Notes: a model not told the origin generated them from the letters alone. DNA of 64,000 nt from Nansenia antarctica (GCA_963989245.1 OZ022342.1:10308692-10372691), one strand, 5' to 3'; counted from the stretch's first letter, positions 24,175 through 35,979 are shown. Made by a program: numbers and translations.

Positions 24175-26280
24175 ACATGTTGACATTCTCAGCCTTCTTT
24201 GGAGAACAACCAAGTTAATACAATTTGTATTCAGGACTGCAAGAAATGCAGAGTAGAACATTTGTCTACACTATAATAATGATTAAAAAGGAAAGTACAA
24301 GAACATTTTGGTGTAAAATGAAAGCACACGTTGTTTGTCATTCAGGGCTCAAGTAGAGGGTAACAGATCCACTGTAACCTGAGGTGGAAGACTGAGGTAG
24401 TGGCGGCGTGACCTAAGACACAAACTGGGAATGATCACACCATAATCATGATGAATGAAACAGGGAAGGCACGTCACCATCTCATCCACAGTTGATGAAT
24501 GGTGTAATATACTCTTATTTAGCAAAAAGAGAGTAATAATAGATTTTTTTTGAAATGCAGTAATAGTCCACGTAATATGTATTTAAAGATTACTGTCTTG
24601 CAGTGTATTTTTTTTAATCTATTATTGTTTGTGTGTCAGTTAATATATATCCTGAAAAACCTTTATATATATATAATGTATATAATAATCTAATTATCTT
24701 TTAATTTAAATGTAATGTTCTAGATGTTGCCTAAGAATAATTGGCCTCATCTAGAATGGTCATTGTTACACTGATGTAATGAAAGTATTCAAAACCTTTT
24801 AAAATGTTCAAAATATGCTTGATTGAGCTTTCCTGGTAACATAGTCCCAAAAGTGCAAAGTCCACCCATCTCACAATCCAAGCAGGCTCAAGCTAATTCT
24901 CAATATATGTGTAATATTTAAAATACTACTTTATACCAAGTCTGGACAACTCAAAAGGTTTATTACCCCAAATAAAAACATATAAACACATAAATATGGT
25001 CAAGGTGCTCAGCTATGGTATTACTATGATATTTGCAGTAATACTGTGCGTTGTGTCTCAAATTTCACAGAGCAAATTATATGGTAGAAGAGAGGTCTCT
25101 CTGCTACTAAAAGCACTTTGGGCAAAACTAATTGTTTCCTGTCATCAGTGAATATGGAACCAAATAATGTAGTTTAAGCTCATATTCTCACCTTACTATT
25201 TGCTTTGGCCCCATCTACTATTTCTACATGTTCATATAGTATATATACAGAAGATACAATAAGCTATGTTTCGTCTACCAGCAAAAGCCATTTCTGGAAA
25301 AAATTGAATAATTCAACTAGTTAATGTAAAATGGATCAAAGTGCCAATTAAAACCCACAGCTAATATGGTAAGTATATAATCCATTAATTGAGTGTCTTT
25401 ATACAGTCATACCACGAGAAACAGATATAAAAGAAGCCATATTGTCATTCAGAGCATATATACCCTCCATACACAATCCATATTACAGCTCCATTCTTTA
25501 TGAGTCTAGCCACTGGCGACATTCACACCTATGAGACATATTTGTAGCATAAGCCATAACATCAGTAAATTCAGATATAATGGGACTTTTATGAAATTGC
25601 TCTGATTCATAAAATCTTTGTGCAAGTGAAGATGAACTAGCTGCTTCCAGCACATCCACAGGCAGCAGGATAAGTGAGGATATGTGGGATAGAATAGTTT
25701 TATGCAGAGTAGGTTCAATTGTTCTATAAAAGTCACATATTTTATGGAATGCAAATGTGACAATGGAAGTTCAGTGATACTCAATTTTGAACCATGAATG
25801 CTAATAACTATACTTTAAAAAGTGTTCTGTATGTAAAGAGTAAATATCATCTTTTTGAGAGATTTTTTTTGTTTTATTTTACAAAAACATAGACCTGATC
25901 TTCTAATGTTCCTTATATTGAAATACAATTAAGGTTACAACAACATAAACAAATATTGAATAAATGGAAAATATGTAAATATGCTTTACTTGGTATACAT
26001 TTCAAAGCCTATTGTTAGGTATCTTGGTATCTTGAAATATATAATAATATGATATCCTAACCTCAAAAAGATGAAAAGTTAAGGTTATAATGTGTTCTAA
26101 AAGCTCTATCACCTCCCTCTAATTACAAAGACAAATATCAGACCTTGTCCTCTTACTTTTTTTTCCTTCACCATAATGAGCTCTTTTTTTTATTTTTATA
26201 TGATACTGTATTTGTGTCATATGTATATTTGTTCATATAAATTACCGTATGACTTAAAAACTTTAAATGGTCTGCCACAA
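24175..26280. other. AT-rich non-coding stretch
   Basis: About 2.1 kb of strongly AT-rich DNA. A 92-codon minus-strand frame (25506-25784) has no recognisable domain. I see no repeat or element end. Confidence 0.35.
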
Positions 26281-26480
26281 TCCATGGGTTGGATAAAATT
26301 AATTGCATGTGTGACAGATGAAGTCAGACTGCGCTGACGTTAAGGTCATTAAGTTCTGCATATAGCGTAATGAGGTAGACATTGCAGCGAGCGATCGGGG
26401 GGGAGTGTTGTTTATTGAGCCACAGAGGTTGCCTGGTGCTATGTGCCCGGCGCTGAAAGAGAGAAACCTTCCCTTCTGGG
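26280..26480. other. Candidate conserved non-coding block
   Basis: AATTAATT at 26297-26304 is followed by TGACAG at 26312-26317 and AAGGTCATTA near 26342, which are homeodomain-, TALE- and nuclear-receptor-type words in a complex background. Inference only. Confidence 0.3.
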
Positions 26481-26495
26481 AAGAAAAGAGGAGTG

Positions 26496-26533
26496 AAAGA
26501 GAGAGAGAGAGAAAGAGAAAGAGAGAGAGAGAA
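26496..26533. repeat. (GA)n microsatellite
   Basis: Short imperfect GA/GAAA tract. Confidence 0.85.
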
Positions 26534-26639
26534 ACACTCTCCCTACGACACAGCCAAGCTGTCCCCCCGAAAATGGCAGTGGATGTGACAGTTTTAAAAA
26601 GTCTCAACATGTAAATCAAAAATAGTTTGGCCTTAATGG

Positions 26640-26940
26640 ATCTGTTTTAGCAGATATATCCAAGGCAGCCCCCATCCAATGCCACGGCGACCGGCAGGCT
26701 TGTCGGCGGGATGATGTTTACAATAATGGGGAGAGGCAGTCCAATTTCGCAAAACACGGAGGCGCAAGAGCCACCTCTCTCCTCAGCCTTCCGCCACATT
26801 TGAAAAGAGATGAGGTAGAAAACAACACTAACTTCATGTACGAGGCAACGGGAGAGGCACGCCTCAGATGCACATCAGACACAATTTCACCTTGGCAGGG
26901 CGCTTGTCAAAATCAAGAAATATCACAGGTTTTTGTATAA
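26640..26940. other. Candidate conserved non-coding block
   Basis: Complex sequence, GC-richer than its surroundings, with several CpGs (26683-26712). No coding evidence. Confidence 0.25.
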
Positions 26941-26964
26941 CTGTATTTGTACCCTCGGGGTGTC

Positions 26965-26982
26965 ACTCACACACACAAACAT

Positions 26983-27029
<47 letters not shown>

Positions 27030-27053
27030 TGCACAAGACATACACACACAAGT
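26965..27053. repeat. (CA)n microsatellite
   Basis: A pure CA core to 27026, then interrupted. Confidence 0.96.
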
Positions 27054-27059
27054 ATGAAA

Positions 27060-28150
27060 GGTCCAAATAGACTCTTTCTACTCACTGACAGTCTTCAGAT
27101 GGAGTGAGTGTACTCTGTACACTGCCAGACACAGCAAGGACCTAAGGGAACTCTTTATAGAGCCAGATATATTTGTGAATGACGGCTTTTTCTTTCATTT
27201 TATATTTGTTTGTCCTTGCATCCACACATGATTTAAACGCTGGACTACTTGATGAATGTGAGTTGACGTGGCCTCCTCTGGACACCAGTCTAGCTCTCTT
27301 TCGATTTATTTTGTAGATATTAATAGACATGTCATGTTCTTCCATTTCAGTTTTTCCAGCAGGTGTCTGTTATTAGTAACAAAAAAAAGTAGAAGTACAA
27401 CGTGTTCTAGTCAAGGCTTCAAATTATAATATAAACATGAACCAAATATTGTTCTCAATAAATACTCAAAAGCTATTTCCATTTACACCCACTTTTGGGT
27501 GTGAATTCTGAAGATCAAAACAACAACAAAAAAGTATAAGTGTCTTATAACAAACACGTTAAATTCTTTCTTGGAATTTCTGCTGTGAAAATGTTCCACT
27601 AATGAGACGTTATTTTGGTTCACACCTTTTAAAGTACACGTATGTGGTAAAAGTGAAGACGCTGCTACAGATGGTAGAGAGTAGAGAGTTAGGGATGGAC
27701 CACTGCATGAGGGAATAAGTGCCCTTGAATAAGAGACACACAGAGACATAATGAGCAACGTGACCTCACCTAACCTCGCGACCTTTCACACGGACAAACC
27801 AGGTGAGGAACCTTCTGGTCGCAGGTGTGGGGCGGCCGAGGTTTGGAACGCCAGAGCGAGGCTGGGGGTGCGAAATGTCCCCTCTCCACCCCCCCGACCC
27901 TGAGCATCCCTCCAAAACGTACCCACCTGCAGACGCCCCTGACCCCTCGGCCTGCTACTTGGCTCCTAACCGACAGAACCTAATGTTGCCTACTGTCCTT
28001 CACTCCCCATCCTATTATAAATACGGTCACAAAGACAAAAAAAAAAAAAGATTAATAGAGGAGAGATACAGGTAGAAAATCAAATCACAATTGGAATAAA
28101 ACCTGTTTTTTTTACACGTTTGTAGGAGTCCTAGTTATGTGAAGGGTCGA
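27060..28150. other. Unrecognised non-coding stretch
   Basis: No gene or mobile-element terminus recognised. A GC-rich piece at 27800-27990 contains a 90-codon plus-strand frame without recognisable domains. Confidence 0.3.
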
Positions 28151-28330
28151 GGCCTCCCTCTGTGATCTGTAGCACATGCAGTTGACAGCAGAGACTAGTG
28201 AAGTTCATTTCATAAAAGTGTTGGAAATTTCCGCTGACAGGGAGTCTGAAAAGGTTAATTGGGTCATTATCCGGCTGTAGTTTTTGAGGGATTTATAGAT
28301 GTCCCAGACACATCTCTCTCCCCTTTTCCC
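28150..28330. other. Candidate conserved non-coding block
   Basis: Complex sequence with GGTTAATTGGGTCATTATCC near 28254. No coding evidence. Confidence 0.25.
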
Positions 28331-28983
28331 TCCACGACTTTTTGTACTGTGAAAAAAACAAAACGTTTAACGTCTTGACACATGCAAATTGAGGTAGTCG
28401 GTATCAACTCATTTGTTTAACTGATCAATACATTCGAAAACCTCTTCTCTATATAGGTTACTCACTAGCCTAGTAGTATGGAGGCCAGAACATTCAAGTC
28501 ACTTTCCAAGGAAACAATGTCCGTAACCTTGGACTGACCCCAAGATTAATCAGATTTTACTGTATTGTTTTAATGGCAGTATTATCAGTGACTTTGTGAT
28601 CAACTAACCTTCCAATCGATACTGCCTTAATCTATCAACAGGGATGTCCTGGAATGTGCTAAATTAATGGATGAATGAATAAATGTATCCATGAGTGGAA
28701 TTGACTTGCCCGCCAATGCTGTGTGTACATGTTCTATGCTGGAGAAACTAAAGCTGAAATGTGGGCATTGTTTCAGAGTTTCCCCTCTCATACCAATTAG
28801 TAGACAGGCGTCAACGTGCCTGAAGCAACAGACGTCTCGGCTTCTATGGCCTGTGAATAACATGTATGATGACTAACACAAACACATGTACAATTCACAA
28901 GCGTGAAGAGCTGCTTCTCTCTGAGTTCTGAGTGGAAACATACATGCAGGAAAGTTTAACCAAACCTATTGTCAATTGTTTAG

Positions 28984-28988
28984 ACACA

Positions 28989-29040
<52 letters not shown>
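28984..29040. repeat. (CA)n microsatellite
   Basis: About 55 bp of CA with a single ATA interruption. Confidence 0.97.
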
Positions 29041-29042
<2 letters not shown>

Positions 29043-29119
29043 AGTGAGAAAGGCAGTTAGACAAAGGAGAGTGGCCTCTGATTACAGACCACTCATTTGT
29101 TATGCTCTCTGGCAAATCA

Positions 29120-29310
29120 GTGGCGATTCACATGACAAATAAGAAGGAAAAAAATGAACAGCTGTCACCGTGTGATGTGTTAATTTCCTGACAGTCTCAG
29201 CACTGAAACCAATTACTGATTTAAGGGCAAGGAGAGAGAGGCCCTCTGCAGTGGCTAATTAGGCTTCTTCAAGACTAAAGGAATAAAAGCAAAACAAGAG
29301 AAGGGAGAGT
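29120..29310. other. Candidate conserved non-coding block
   Basis: Complex sequence with GGCTAATTAGGC around 29254-29265 and ACAGCTGTCACC (E-box) near 29159. Confidence 0.3.
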
Positions 29311-29357
29311 CAGGCAGGTAGTCAGAGGAGAGCGTCTTAAAACAGACAATCCCCCAG

Positions 29358-29406
29358 TCTTATCTCTCTCTCTCTCTCTCTTTCTGTCTGCTTGTCTGTC
29401 TCTCTC

Positions 29407-29459
<53 letters not shown>

Positions 29460-29492
29460 GTCTCTCTCTCCTTCACTCTTTCTGTCGGTCTG

Positions 29493-29531
<39 letters not shown>

Positions 29532-29608
29532 AAAACGCATGCACCCAGACATGCATGCATGCACGCACGTGCACACGCACACACACACACACACACGCAC
29601 ACACACAA
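29358..29608. repeat. Compound (CT)n, (CTGT)n, (CA)n tract
   Basis: Pyrimidine repeats to about 29505 with a run of CTGT units, then CA repeats with ATGCATGCATGCACGCACG in the middle. Open frames up to 160 codons across it are translated repeat. Confidence 0.95.
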
Positions 29609-29687
29609 TCTTATGGTATCTACACACAGTGCCAGTGTATGAGATGTGTACAGTACCAGTGTATGATATACATGCATGTGCACACAC

Positions 29688-29731
29688 AAACACACACACA
29701 CACACACGCACACGCACACGCACACACACAC
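29688..29731. repeat. (CA)n microsatellite
   Basis: CA with CGCA interruptions. Confidence 0.9.
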
Positions 29732-29831
29732 AATCTTATATCTACCTTTTCCATCCCCCCGTTATATTTCAGTGGCTTGGTATCTTTCTGTCTCTCTCTC
29801 TCGGTCTCTTCCACCCTCCTCCCACTCCCAG

Positions 29832-29884
29832 TCCCCAGAGCCGAAGCCAAGAGCACAGGAGACCAGCCGTATAGCCCCCAGTGG
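29832..29884 (+). other. Candidate 53-bp exon
   Basis: A strong pyrimidine tract (29780-29829) ends in CCCAG at 29831. The next 53 bases are GC-rich, unlike the flanks, and are followed directly by the donor GTAAGG at 29885-29890. A second possible acceptor AG ends at 29837, which would give 47 bases. Two of the three frames are open. One would read PRAEAKSTGDQPYSPQW and another SPEPKPRAQETSRIAPS. I do not recognise either peptide. The downstream 230 bp look like complex, possibly conserved intronic sequence. It could be a small alternative exon of a large gene, a non-coding RNA exon, or chance. Confidence 0.35.
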
Positions 29885-30115
29885 GTAAGGGTATTTTACT
29901 CCAGCATGCAGATCATTTGGAAATATGTATTCGCTTTCATCCATGACCTGCTCAGTGTACAGGTCTGAACGTCCTGTAATTGGGAGGTGTGTGGTGCCTC
30001 TGGGTTATTTCAATGCTGGAGCTCTTCAGGAGATCGGCCCTGTCCCTGCACAAGCTAATCTGCTAATAATACCTTTGTCTAATGGTGTCAATGGCCATAC
30101 ATCATAATAGCGCTA
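29885..30115. other. Candidate conserved non-coding block downstream of the candidate exon
   Basis: Complex sequence with CCTGTAATTGGG near 29971 and GCTAATCTGCTAATAATACC near 30054. If the exon is real this would be its conserved intronic flank. Confidence 0.28.
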
Positions 30116-32430
30116 GGCTGTAGGCCTAAGATCCCAGTCGGTGAGAGGGAAAAGAGAGCAGTGTGGCTGGAGCTCAGTGGAGGGACGATATTTGAGACAT
30201 TGCATGAAGATTTGATTTGCTTCTTATTGTGTGTTTGCACAGAATAAACATCAAATGAGTTCTACTTTACATTGACAGTTGTTGTGATGTTGTGAGCTAA
30301 AACTAGACACTCATCAACTCCCTTTTTAAAAGTATATAGAGATATTATGGCTGATGATCAAAATGAGTGACTTCTACATAATTTCACAAAGGAGAACATC
30401 ATAACTGATTATTTTCACCATATTGTAGTGAGAATTGTATAACAAACGGTAAAGAAACATTTCTTTGTTTATAAATAGATAATTAGTTTTAATTTCTTCA
30501 GATCAAATGCAGAGACTATCCCTTGAGATGTCCTTGGCTAGTTATTATTTTGCACAGCTTGTGTATCTTTTTAATACAATTGGGATGGAATAAATACAGT
30601 TTTTGATAAATGTACTGTAAGGATATGCAAAAGCAGTTGTTTGAAGTGGAAACATGACAATTTTCTCTTTCTCTTTTCATAATAGCATTGTACGTGCGCT
30701 TCTACAAAACATAGGTACCTATTCAATTATTAAACCTATTCAGTTTCACCTGCCCTAAAACAATGGCAATTGTGTGCATTAGAGTGAATTACAATGTAAT
30801 CCCCAAAGGTATACCATTCAGAAACTATTACTGTAAGTTAAAGGAACAAGGGCGCATGTAAGGAGGGTGAAGTGGAGGCCGGGGGTGGCGGTTGGGTTTG
30901 GTGGTTATTTTCATCACACAGAGCTTACCCTCATAACCAGTACAACCATGTCACAACTGTTGATGCTACGGATGAAGCTTTTCTCACTTTGAACATGTTA
31001 CAATGTTTACATGTCATACTTGTGTGAACCGGCTGTCTGGTCATCGGATGGACAGCTGCAACAGCTATGCTTCCTTCAGTCAGGACACGTCAATTTTAAC
31101 ATTAAGTTGATGGAAAAATACATATATGCCCATAACTTGTCAAATCCCCAACACAACAGAACCATCCAATAGCCAGTACACGTAGGCCTATGTATAATGA
31201 CGGAGGTCATTCTAGGCTTATGGGAATATCACAAATATGTGTCCAGCGGATGTGTATGCTTGATCTTGATATTACCCAGGATGACCCTACTGGGGTCCCC
31301 CTGCACCTTCTTAAGTGCAGAGACAAATTAACCTGAGCATCCTGGATCAGACCGGGGGTCCTTCTAGCATTATGTGACCTCAACTATTACAGTAACTATA
31401 ACTCATGTAAGCACAACGTCATTCCCTCTGCCCTTCTCATCTATATTACTTCAGGCAGGGACTTCTTTATGCAACCAGACTTTAGAGATGGTACTTTGGC
31501 TTCTTGAATCTGAGCTCATCAGCACCCATACCCGTGTTTGCGAAGTAGATACAGTACTAACTACGTTATCTGGTATACATGGGATGATTATCGAGATCTG
31601 CCTGGTCATTCTACTTTTACATTACATCAATCAGTACCCAGCAAACCACCTGTGTACGTGAGCATTCTATACTTCAGCACAGAGTTGTCTCATAGATTCA
31701 TGCTGCCTGTATTGCTGCACGCCATTGCATCATACATTAACGGTACTCAGTGCTTTTTGTGCTTTGACAATGTCTTTTATCTAGATGTCATCTAATGTAA
31801 CGTTGGTATGATGCTGAGGACCATCAAGACATCTTCATAAGGGTAGCGGTTGACTCCTCAGATGTTGATGCTGATGATGGCAGTGCTGATGCGGAAGGAA
31901 AGAGGTGTGTATATTTCCGGAGACAACCGGCAACAATGGCACTGATCATAGATTCACCCTCCTCAGTTACGTTTTACCTAGCCTAGCTTATTTACCAAGT
32001 TAATGGTAAACGCTCCACATTTCATGATAAGCATTTCGAAAATTTGCTTAACTTCGCTTAACTTTTATGGAAACACAACTGGAAGAACAGAGGTTCAGTT
32101 GGGCAGCGCCCATGGTCAACATTGCACATAGCAGGACATGGAAGAGAGGGCACAACATGCATTGTTACTTTGAGAAATAACACAGAGGTTCTTCTGCAAT
32201 CTGTATCAGACTTTTAGGGTCAGGTGCTAGTGTTTGAGAGTGATGGTAAGCCAGCGAGTGTGAGATCATAGATCGATTGTAGATATTATTACGACAAGTA
32301 GTGTATTCACCACACCTTAGAAACCCATAAAAGCTGTGAAAACACTGATTGCATTTCCTTTAGTCTGCTGAGGAGGAGACGTATAGAAGAATTCCTGAAC
32401 AAGGTACATACTGCAGGATTCATGCACTGA
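30115..32430. other. Unrecognised non-coding stretch
   Basis: Over 2 kb with no recognised gene. Frames of 95 and 85 codons (31374-31661, 31538-31795) overlap in different frames and lack domains. Around 31810-31970 one frame reads as acidic residues (VDSSDVDADDGSADAEG), but there is no other support. Confidence 0.3.
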
Positions 32431-32442
32431 AGACAAAGACAT

Positions 32443-32471
32443 GTAAAAAAAAAAAAAAAAAGAAGAAAAAG
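32443..32471. repeat. A-rich tract
   Basis: About 17 A followed by GAAGAAAAAGAA. Confidence 0.85.
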
Positions 32472-32835
32472 AACAGTCCTTGTACACACAGCAAGGACTA
32501 AACATGTCATGTCATGTCATATAGACACACCACATTAAACATAACCGTGCAACAATGTGAACAGACACAGACAGGAGGAGCCATACAGTCCACTCAACAT
32601 CCATGTCCATCTGCAGTCTGTGGAAGAGACCGGGCCGAATTTCCAACGCAGGAAACAATAGAGGTTGTGAACATTTGTTTTTCAATTGATACCGGTTATA
32701 CTTGTGCAACTGTTAACATGTTCTTTGGTGAGTAACACTCAGACTATCTAAGTGCAAAACTTCCACCCCTAGATAATAATTCTGAAACTTATTCAACTTC
32801 TAACTCCAAACATCCCATTGGTTAAAAAAGTATTT

Positions 32836-33050
32836 GGTAAGACTTTACATTAAGGTAATATTTGTAAAGGGTTTACAAAAGGTTTACACATAGTTTATAA
32901 TTAGTTAATAAATCACTTAATCAGTTTATTATTCAATTATAAAATATTTACAAACAGTTATAAGTCATTAGTTTACTGATCGATATTCACCCATATAGGG
33001 TGCTTGCCACCAGGAGCCAGTTATAAATGCACTTATAAATGCTTCGAAAA
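32836..33050. repeat. Dispersed element edge (GGTAAGACTTTACATTAAGG)
   Basis: The left edge resembles the inverted form of the ends at 24173 and 37635. Inside, words of the type TTTACAAAAGGTTTACA and AAACAGTTATAAGTCATTAG are repeated with variation. Probably part of the same family. Confidence 0.5.
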
Positions 33051-33960
33051 CTAACCCTGATGTGAAATAATGCAATATTATTTGCAATTGTTGCATAATG
33101 GTTGCACAGTTGGGAAATTGTATTTGCTAGTTTTTACACCGGATGGATGTAATTGTGGGTGTAATTACTCTTAATGAATGTACTCTATCTATCTATGCCT
33201 CTATCTTACAATAACCACCATGGCTAGCCTCATCAGATATGGTAGAAACTGACACCCTCCACTTATTGATTAATGTATGGTATGGCAAGGCCTCATTGGA
33301 CAACAGCAGACTGGCTCAACAACAAAACCCTAATACTGTAATAATGTCTCTATAAAATGTCTCTACAGTCCAATGAGTGCCCTGTGTTGTCTAAATGGCT
33401 AAATACAATGGTATTATGAAAGATATATAATGCACAGGAAACACTGTGTTAAGAATCATAGTCTGAAGTAATCATCAATGGTAATGGTCAAGGTCTGTAG
33501 GTTAGGATTGCATGGCTGCTACTGGGACACATAGGCCTACAGGTCATTGTCTGTTACAGCAGGTTATCTGGTTACCAGTCAGCACGAATAGTATTTATAC
33601 CGTGTATTGGGCAGTACTCTTATTCTGAAGAGAAAAATTACTTGAGAGTAACCAAGTTCAGATGGTAAACTCACTCCTCAAGTTCAAATACCCCTACCCA
33701 CACACGTTCACTGGGGTCTCTCTCAGATAAAAAAAAAAATCTGTTAATATTTAGAAAATCTGTATGTGTGTAGCCTACCAGGCTTAAGACATAGCCAACA
33801 TTCACCTGCATCTCAACAGGATTTACGCAGGAACACTCAAAGCCAACAGCACAATAAGTAGAAATAAATTCACCTGTATTTCAACAACAGGATTTACAGC
33901 GCAGGCAGGCCACACTCAATTGAAGCCACATTAACCAAATACACCGCTCTCAACCAAAAC
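33050..33960. other. Unrecognised non-coding stretch
   Basis: No gene. The phrase CAACAGGATTTAC occurs near 33815 and 33884 within two similar stretches, a possible small direct duplication of about 70 bp spacing. Confidence 0.3.
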
Positions 33961-34033
33961 CAATTGGCAACACTAGGGTGTCATATACAGCAACCACAGG
34001 ATGGCTTTATAAGACGTCATAAAATAGTCTTAC

Positions 34034-34216
34034 CTTGTGCAACAAAAAATGTTCTGGCTCTGCTTTGTGCAAAATCATCCACAATGTCATCAAAGTCCAG
34101 TGATTTTGTCAGTTTGCTCTCAATTGCCATCAGAGAAAGAGCCTTGAGATGGTTTTGGGTCATCTTATGTCCTCAATTCATTTTTTATCCTGGACAGGAC
34201 GGAGACTGGCCGCTCC
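34034..34216 (-). pseudogene. C-terminal exon remnant of a hAT-type (ZMYM6-like) transposase
   Basis: Read on the minus strand, one frame gives ERPVSVLSRIKNELRT. After a one-base shift near 34170 it continues KMTQNHLKALSLMAIESKL, then a TKSLDFDDIVDDF-type end. Known: domesticated or active hAT transposases of the ZMYM6/GTF2IRD2/ZBED class end with a similar LSxLKRIKxxLR...RLxxLALxSIE...DxIIxDFA pattern, part of the hAT dimerisation region. The frame runs into GTAAGA (34028-34033 on the minus strand), a good splice donor, which suggests that the source gene was spliced. The frameshift marks it as non-functional. It abuts a repeat edge at about 34223. Confidence 0.65.
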
Positions 34217-34222
34217 CCTTCG

Positions 34223-34410
34223 CAGTTAGTGACTGCGTTTACATGCACACCATATTCCGATTACGGACAATATTCGGGTTATTGTAATATTCCCGAATAC
34301 GGTGGTTATATGCTCTGTGGCAACTGGAATATTACGTTTACATGTTAACTGGCAAAACAATCTCTGGCCACATGGAACCGCGTATTCGGGTTGTTACGGC
34401 CTCCTCTGGT
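34223..34410. repeat. Dispersed repeat with CTGCGTTTACATGCACA edge
   Basis: Begins near AGTGACTGCGTTTACATGC and contains several copies of ATATTCCGATTACGG/AATATTCGGG-type words, plus a second GTTTACATG at 34334. This matches from memory a class of fish non-autonomous DNA elements. The far terminal repeat was not found. Confidence 0.5.
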
Positions 34411-34477
34411 CTGGTTCTGATACTGTGTTGCAGTGGGGAGAGGAGGCCTGATTGGTTGATGCAGCACACCTGTGCCT

Positions 34478-34609
<132 letters not shown>

Positions 34610-34749
34610 TCCATACAGGACCACACCTTTGTTCATTCGTTAGTGGCAAACCATTTCCTTTGTTTACACTTTACAACATTCCACGTACAGATCACGCACC
34701 CACACCCTACACTACTGAGACCCCTGGCACCCTAAGGCAGAAAGAGGTC

Positions 34750-35270
34750 ACCTTTTTATTTATTTATTTATTAGTAAATGTCAGTTAGCATTGTTATCTA
34801 TTGGGATGCATCCATTTATAAACATCATTTTAAATGTTTGACTAATGATTTATAAGGGTGTTATTATGACTCATGAGATCATTTATAAGGCATGTGTTAA
34901 TGTGTGCTCCCTTTTTATCATCTTTATGAAGGTATTTGTATATATGAATTGGATTTATTTTTGAGTGTTTTTTTAAATGTTAGTAGGCCTACATGCACTT
35001 AGAGTACTATACCTTTTACTAATTATTGCTAAGCGTTTTGCAGTACCTGATCTAAAGTGAGCACTATTTACACTTTGTAAACATTTATAAACACACATTA
35101 CTCCCCAGAAGCTGGCCACATAAGTAGATATTCCATCAGTACCCACCTAAGGCTCAAAATGACTGTCAATGGTAAAATAATAAGTAGGCTAGATACCACA
35201 GCACATTTAAGGAAGTATAATACAGGAGGCATTCTGTTCATTAGCTACTAAGCTAGTCAGCCTGGTGCCA
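34750..35270. other. AT-rich, probably repeat-derived stretch
   Basis: Contains TTTATTTATTTATTA and several ATTTATAA words like those in the GGTAA-ended repeats nearby. No coding potential. Confidence 0.3.
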
Positions 35271-35275
35271 CCTCA

Positions 35276-35656
35276 ATTCATAGCTTTCATGTGACGTCAC
35301 AGCATAGTGGAAACGCCCATCTGACGGGCAAAAGGCACTTTTTGCGGGCAAAACCCACGGGCAAAACCCACTTTTTGCGGGTTAATAACTTTGATTTCCC
35401 GTGGGTTAGGAAAATAATTCCAACGTGTCCGGAAAGAGGAGAAGCCAGGGAATCCAAAACTTTTTTGAATGGAGTCGATCCTCCACTCCTATCACCGTCG
35501 TGTATCTTGATAGTTCTTCATGGGTGTGGTGGTCTAAATAGTAGGCAGCCGGTAAATTGCGTCCACTCGCCATGTTGCGCGATGTTGCTATGATACTTTT
35601 TGCCCGTCAGGTTGGTGGTTGCTAGGGAAGAAACCACGTGACTGAAAGCTATGAAT
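35276..35656. mobile_element. Inverted-repeat (foldback) DNA element, 381 bp
   Basis: Left end ATTCATAGCTTTCATGTGAC (35276-35295) pairs with right end GTGACTGAAAGCTATGAAT (35638-35656). Fourteen bases match perfectly and the rest imperfectly. A second internal pair is CTGACGGGCAAAA (about 35321) with TTTTGCCCGTCAG (about 35598). The interior carries repeated TTTTTGCGGGTT/GGGCAAAACCCA words. A 100-codon plus-strand frame inside it has no recognised domain. Non-autonomous, family unknown. Confidence 0.65.
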
Positions 35657-35660
35657 ATGC

Positions 35661-35976
35661 CAACGGACCGTTGTGCCGACAGCCCTCCCTGCATGTGAAT
35701 GCTCTCCGCTTCTCTGTTACGGTACATGTGGGAAGACGGTACATGTGGGAATACTACGTTTAGGGTTAGGTGCTACGTCGACTTGGTACATCCTGGCACC
35801 CTAATCCTATCCCTAACCCTAACCCTACCCCTAACCCCAACCCTAACCTTAACCGTAGCACCCTAGCACCTAACCCTAACCCTAGTTTTCCCACATGTAC
35901 CGTCTTGTCAGCTCTCGTAGAAATCTGCTAATGAACTGTCGGCATCGTGGTCCGTCGGCATCGTGGTCCGTCGGCA
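35661..35976. mobile_element. Foldback element with telomere-like core
   Basis: An outer arm at 35661-35682 (CAACGGACCGTTGTGCCGAC) pairs loosely with 35937-35976, where a 16-bp GTCGGCATCGTGGTCC unit is tandem. An inner arm at 35733-35750 is an exact 18-bp complement of 35889-35906. Between them lie degenerate CCCTAA repeats. The element directly abuts the preceding inverted-repeat element. Confidence 0.6.
35799..35884. repeat. Telomere-like (CCCTAA)n, degenerate
   Basis: Around ten CCCTAA/CCCTAC/CCCCAA hexamers in one strand sense, with a matching TTAGGGTTAGG in the opposite sense at 35761-35770. It is internal to the foldback element, so it is not a chromosome end. Confidence 0.85.
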
Positions 35977-35979
35977 CAG

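Noticed and set aside
29392..29874. 160-codon open frame
   Set aside because: Made of CT, CTGT and CA repeats read through. Only the small GC-rich part near 29832 is of interest, and it is reported separately.
31374..31795. Two overlapping frames of 95 and 85 codons
   Set aside because: No recognisable domain, different frames, ordinary AT-rich composition.
35799..35884. Chromosome end or fusion point from telomere repeats
   Set aside because: The repeats are short, degenerate, and lie inside inverted arms with unrelated sequence on both sides.
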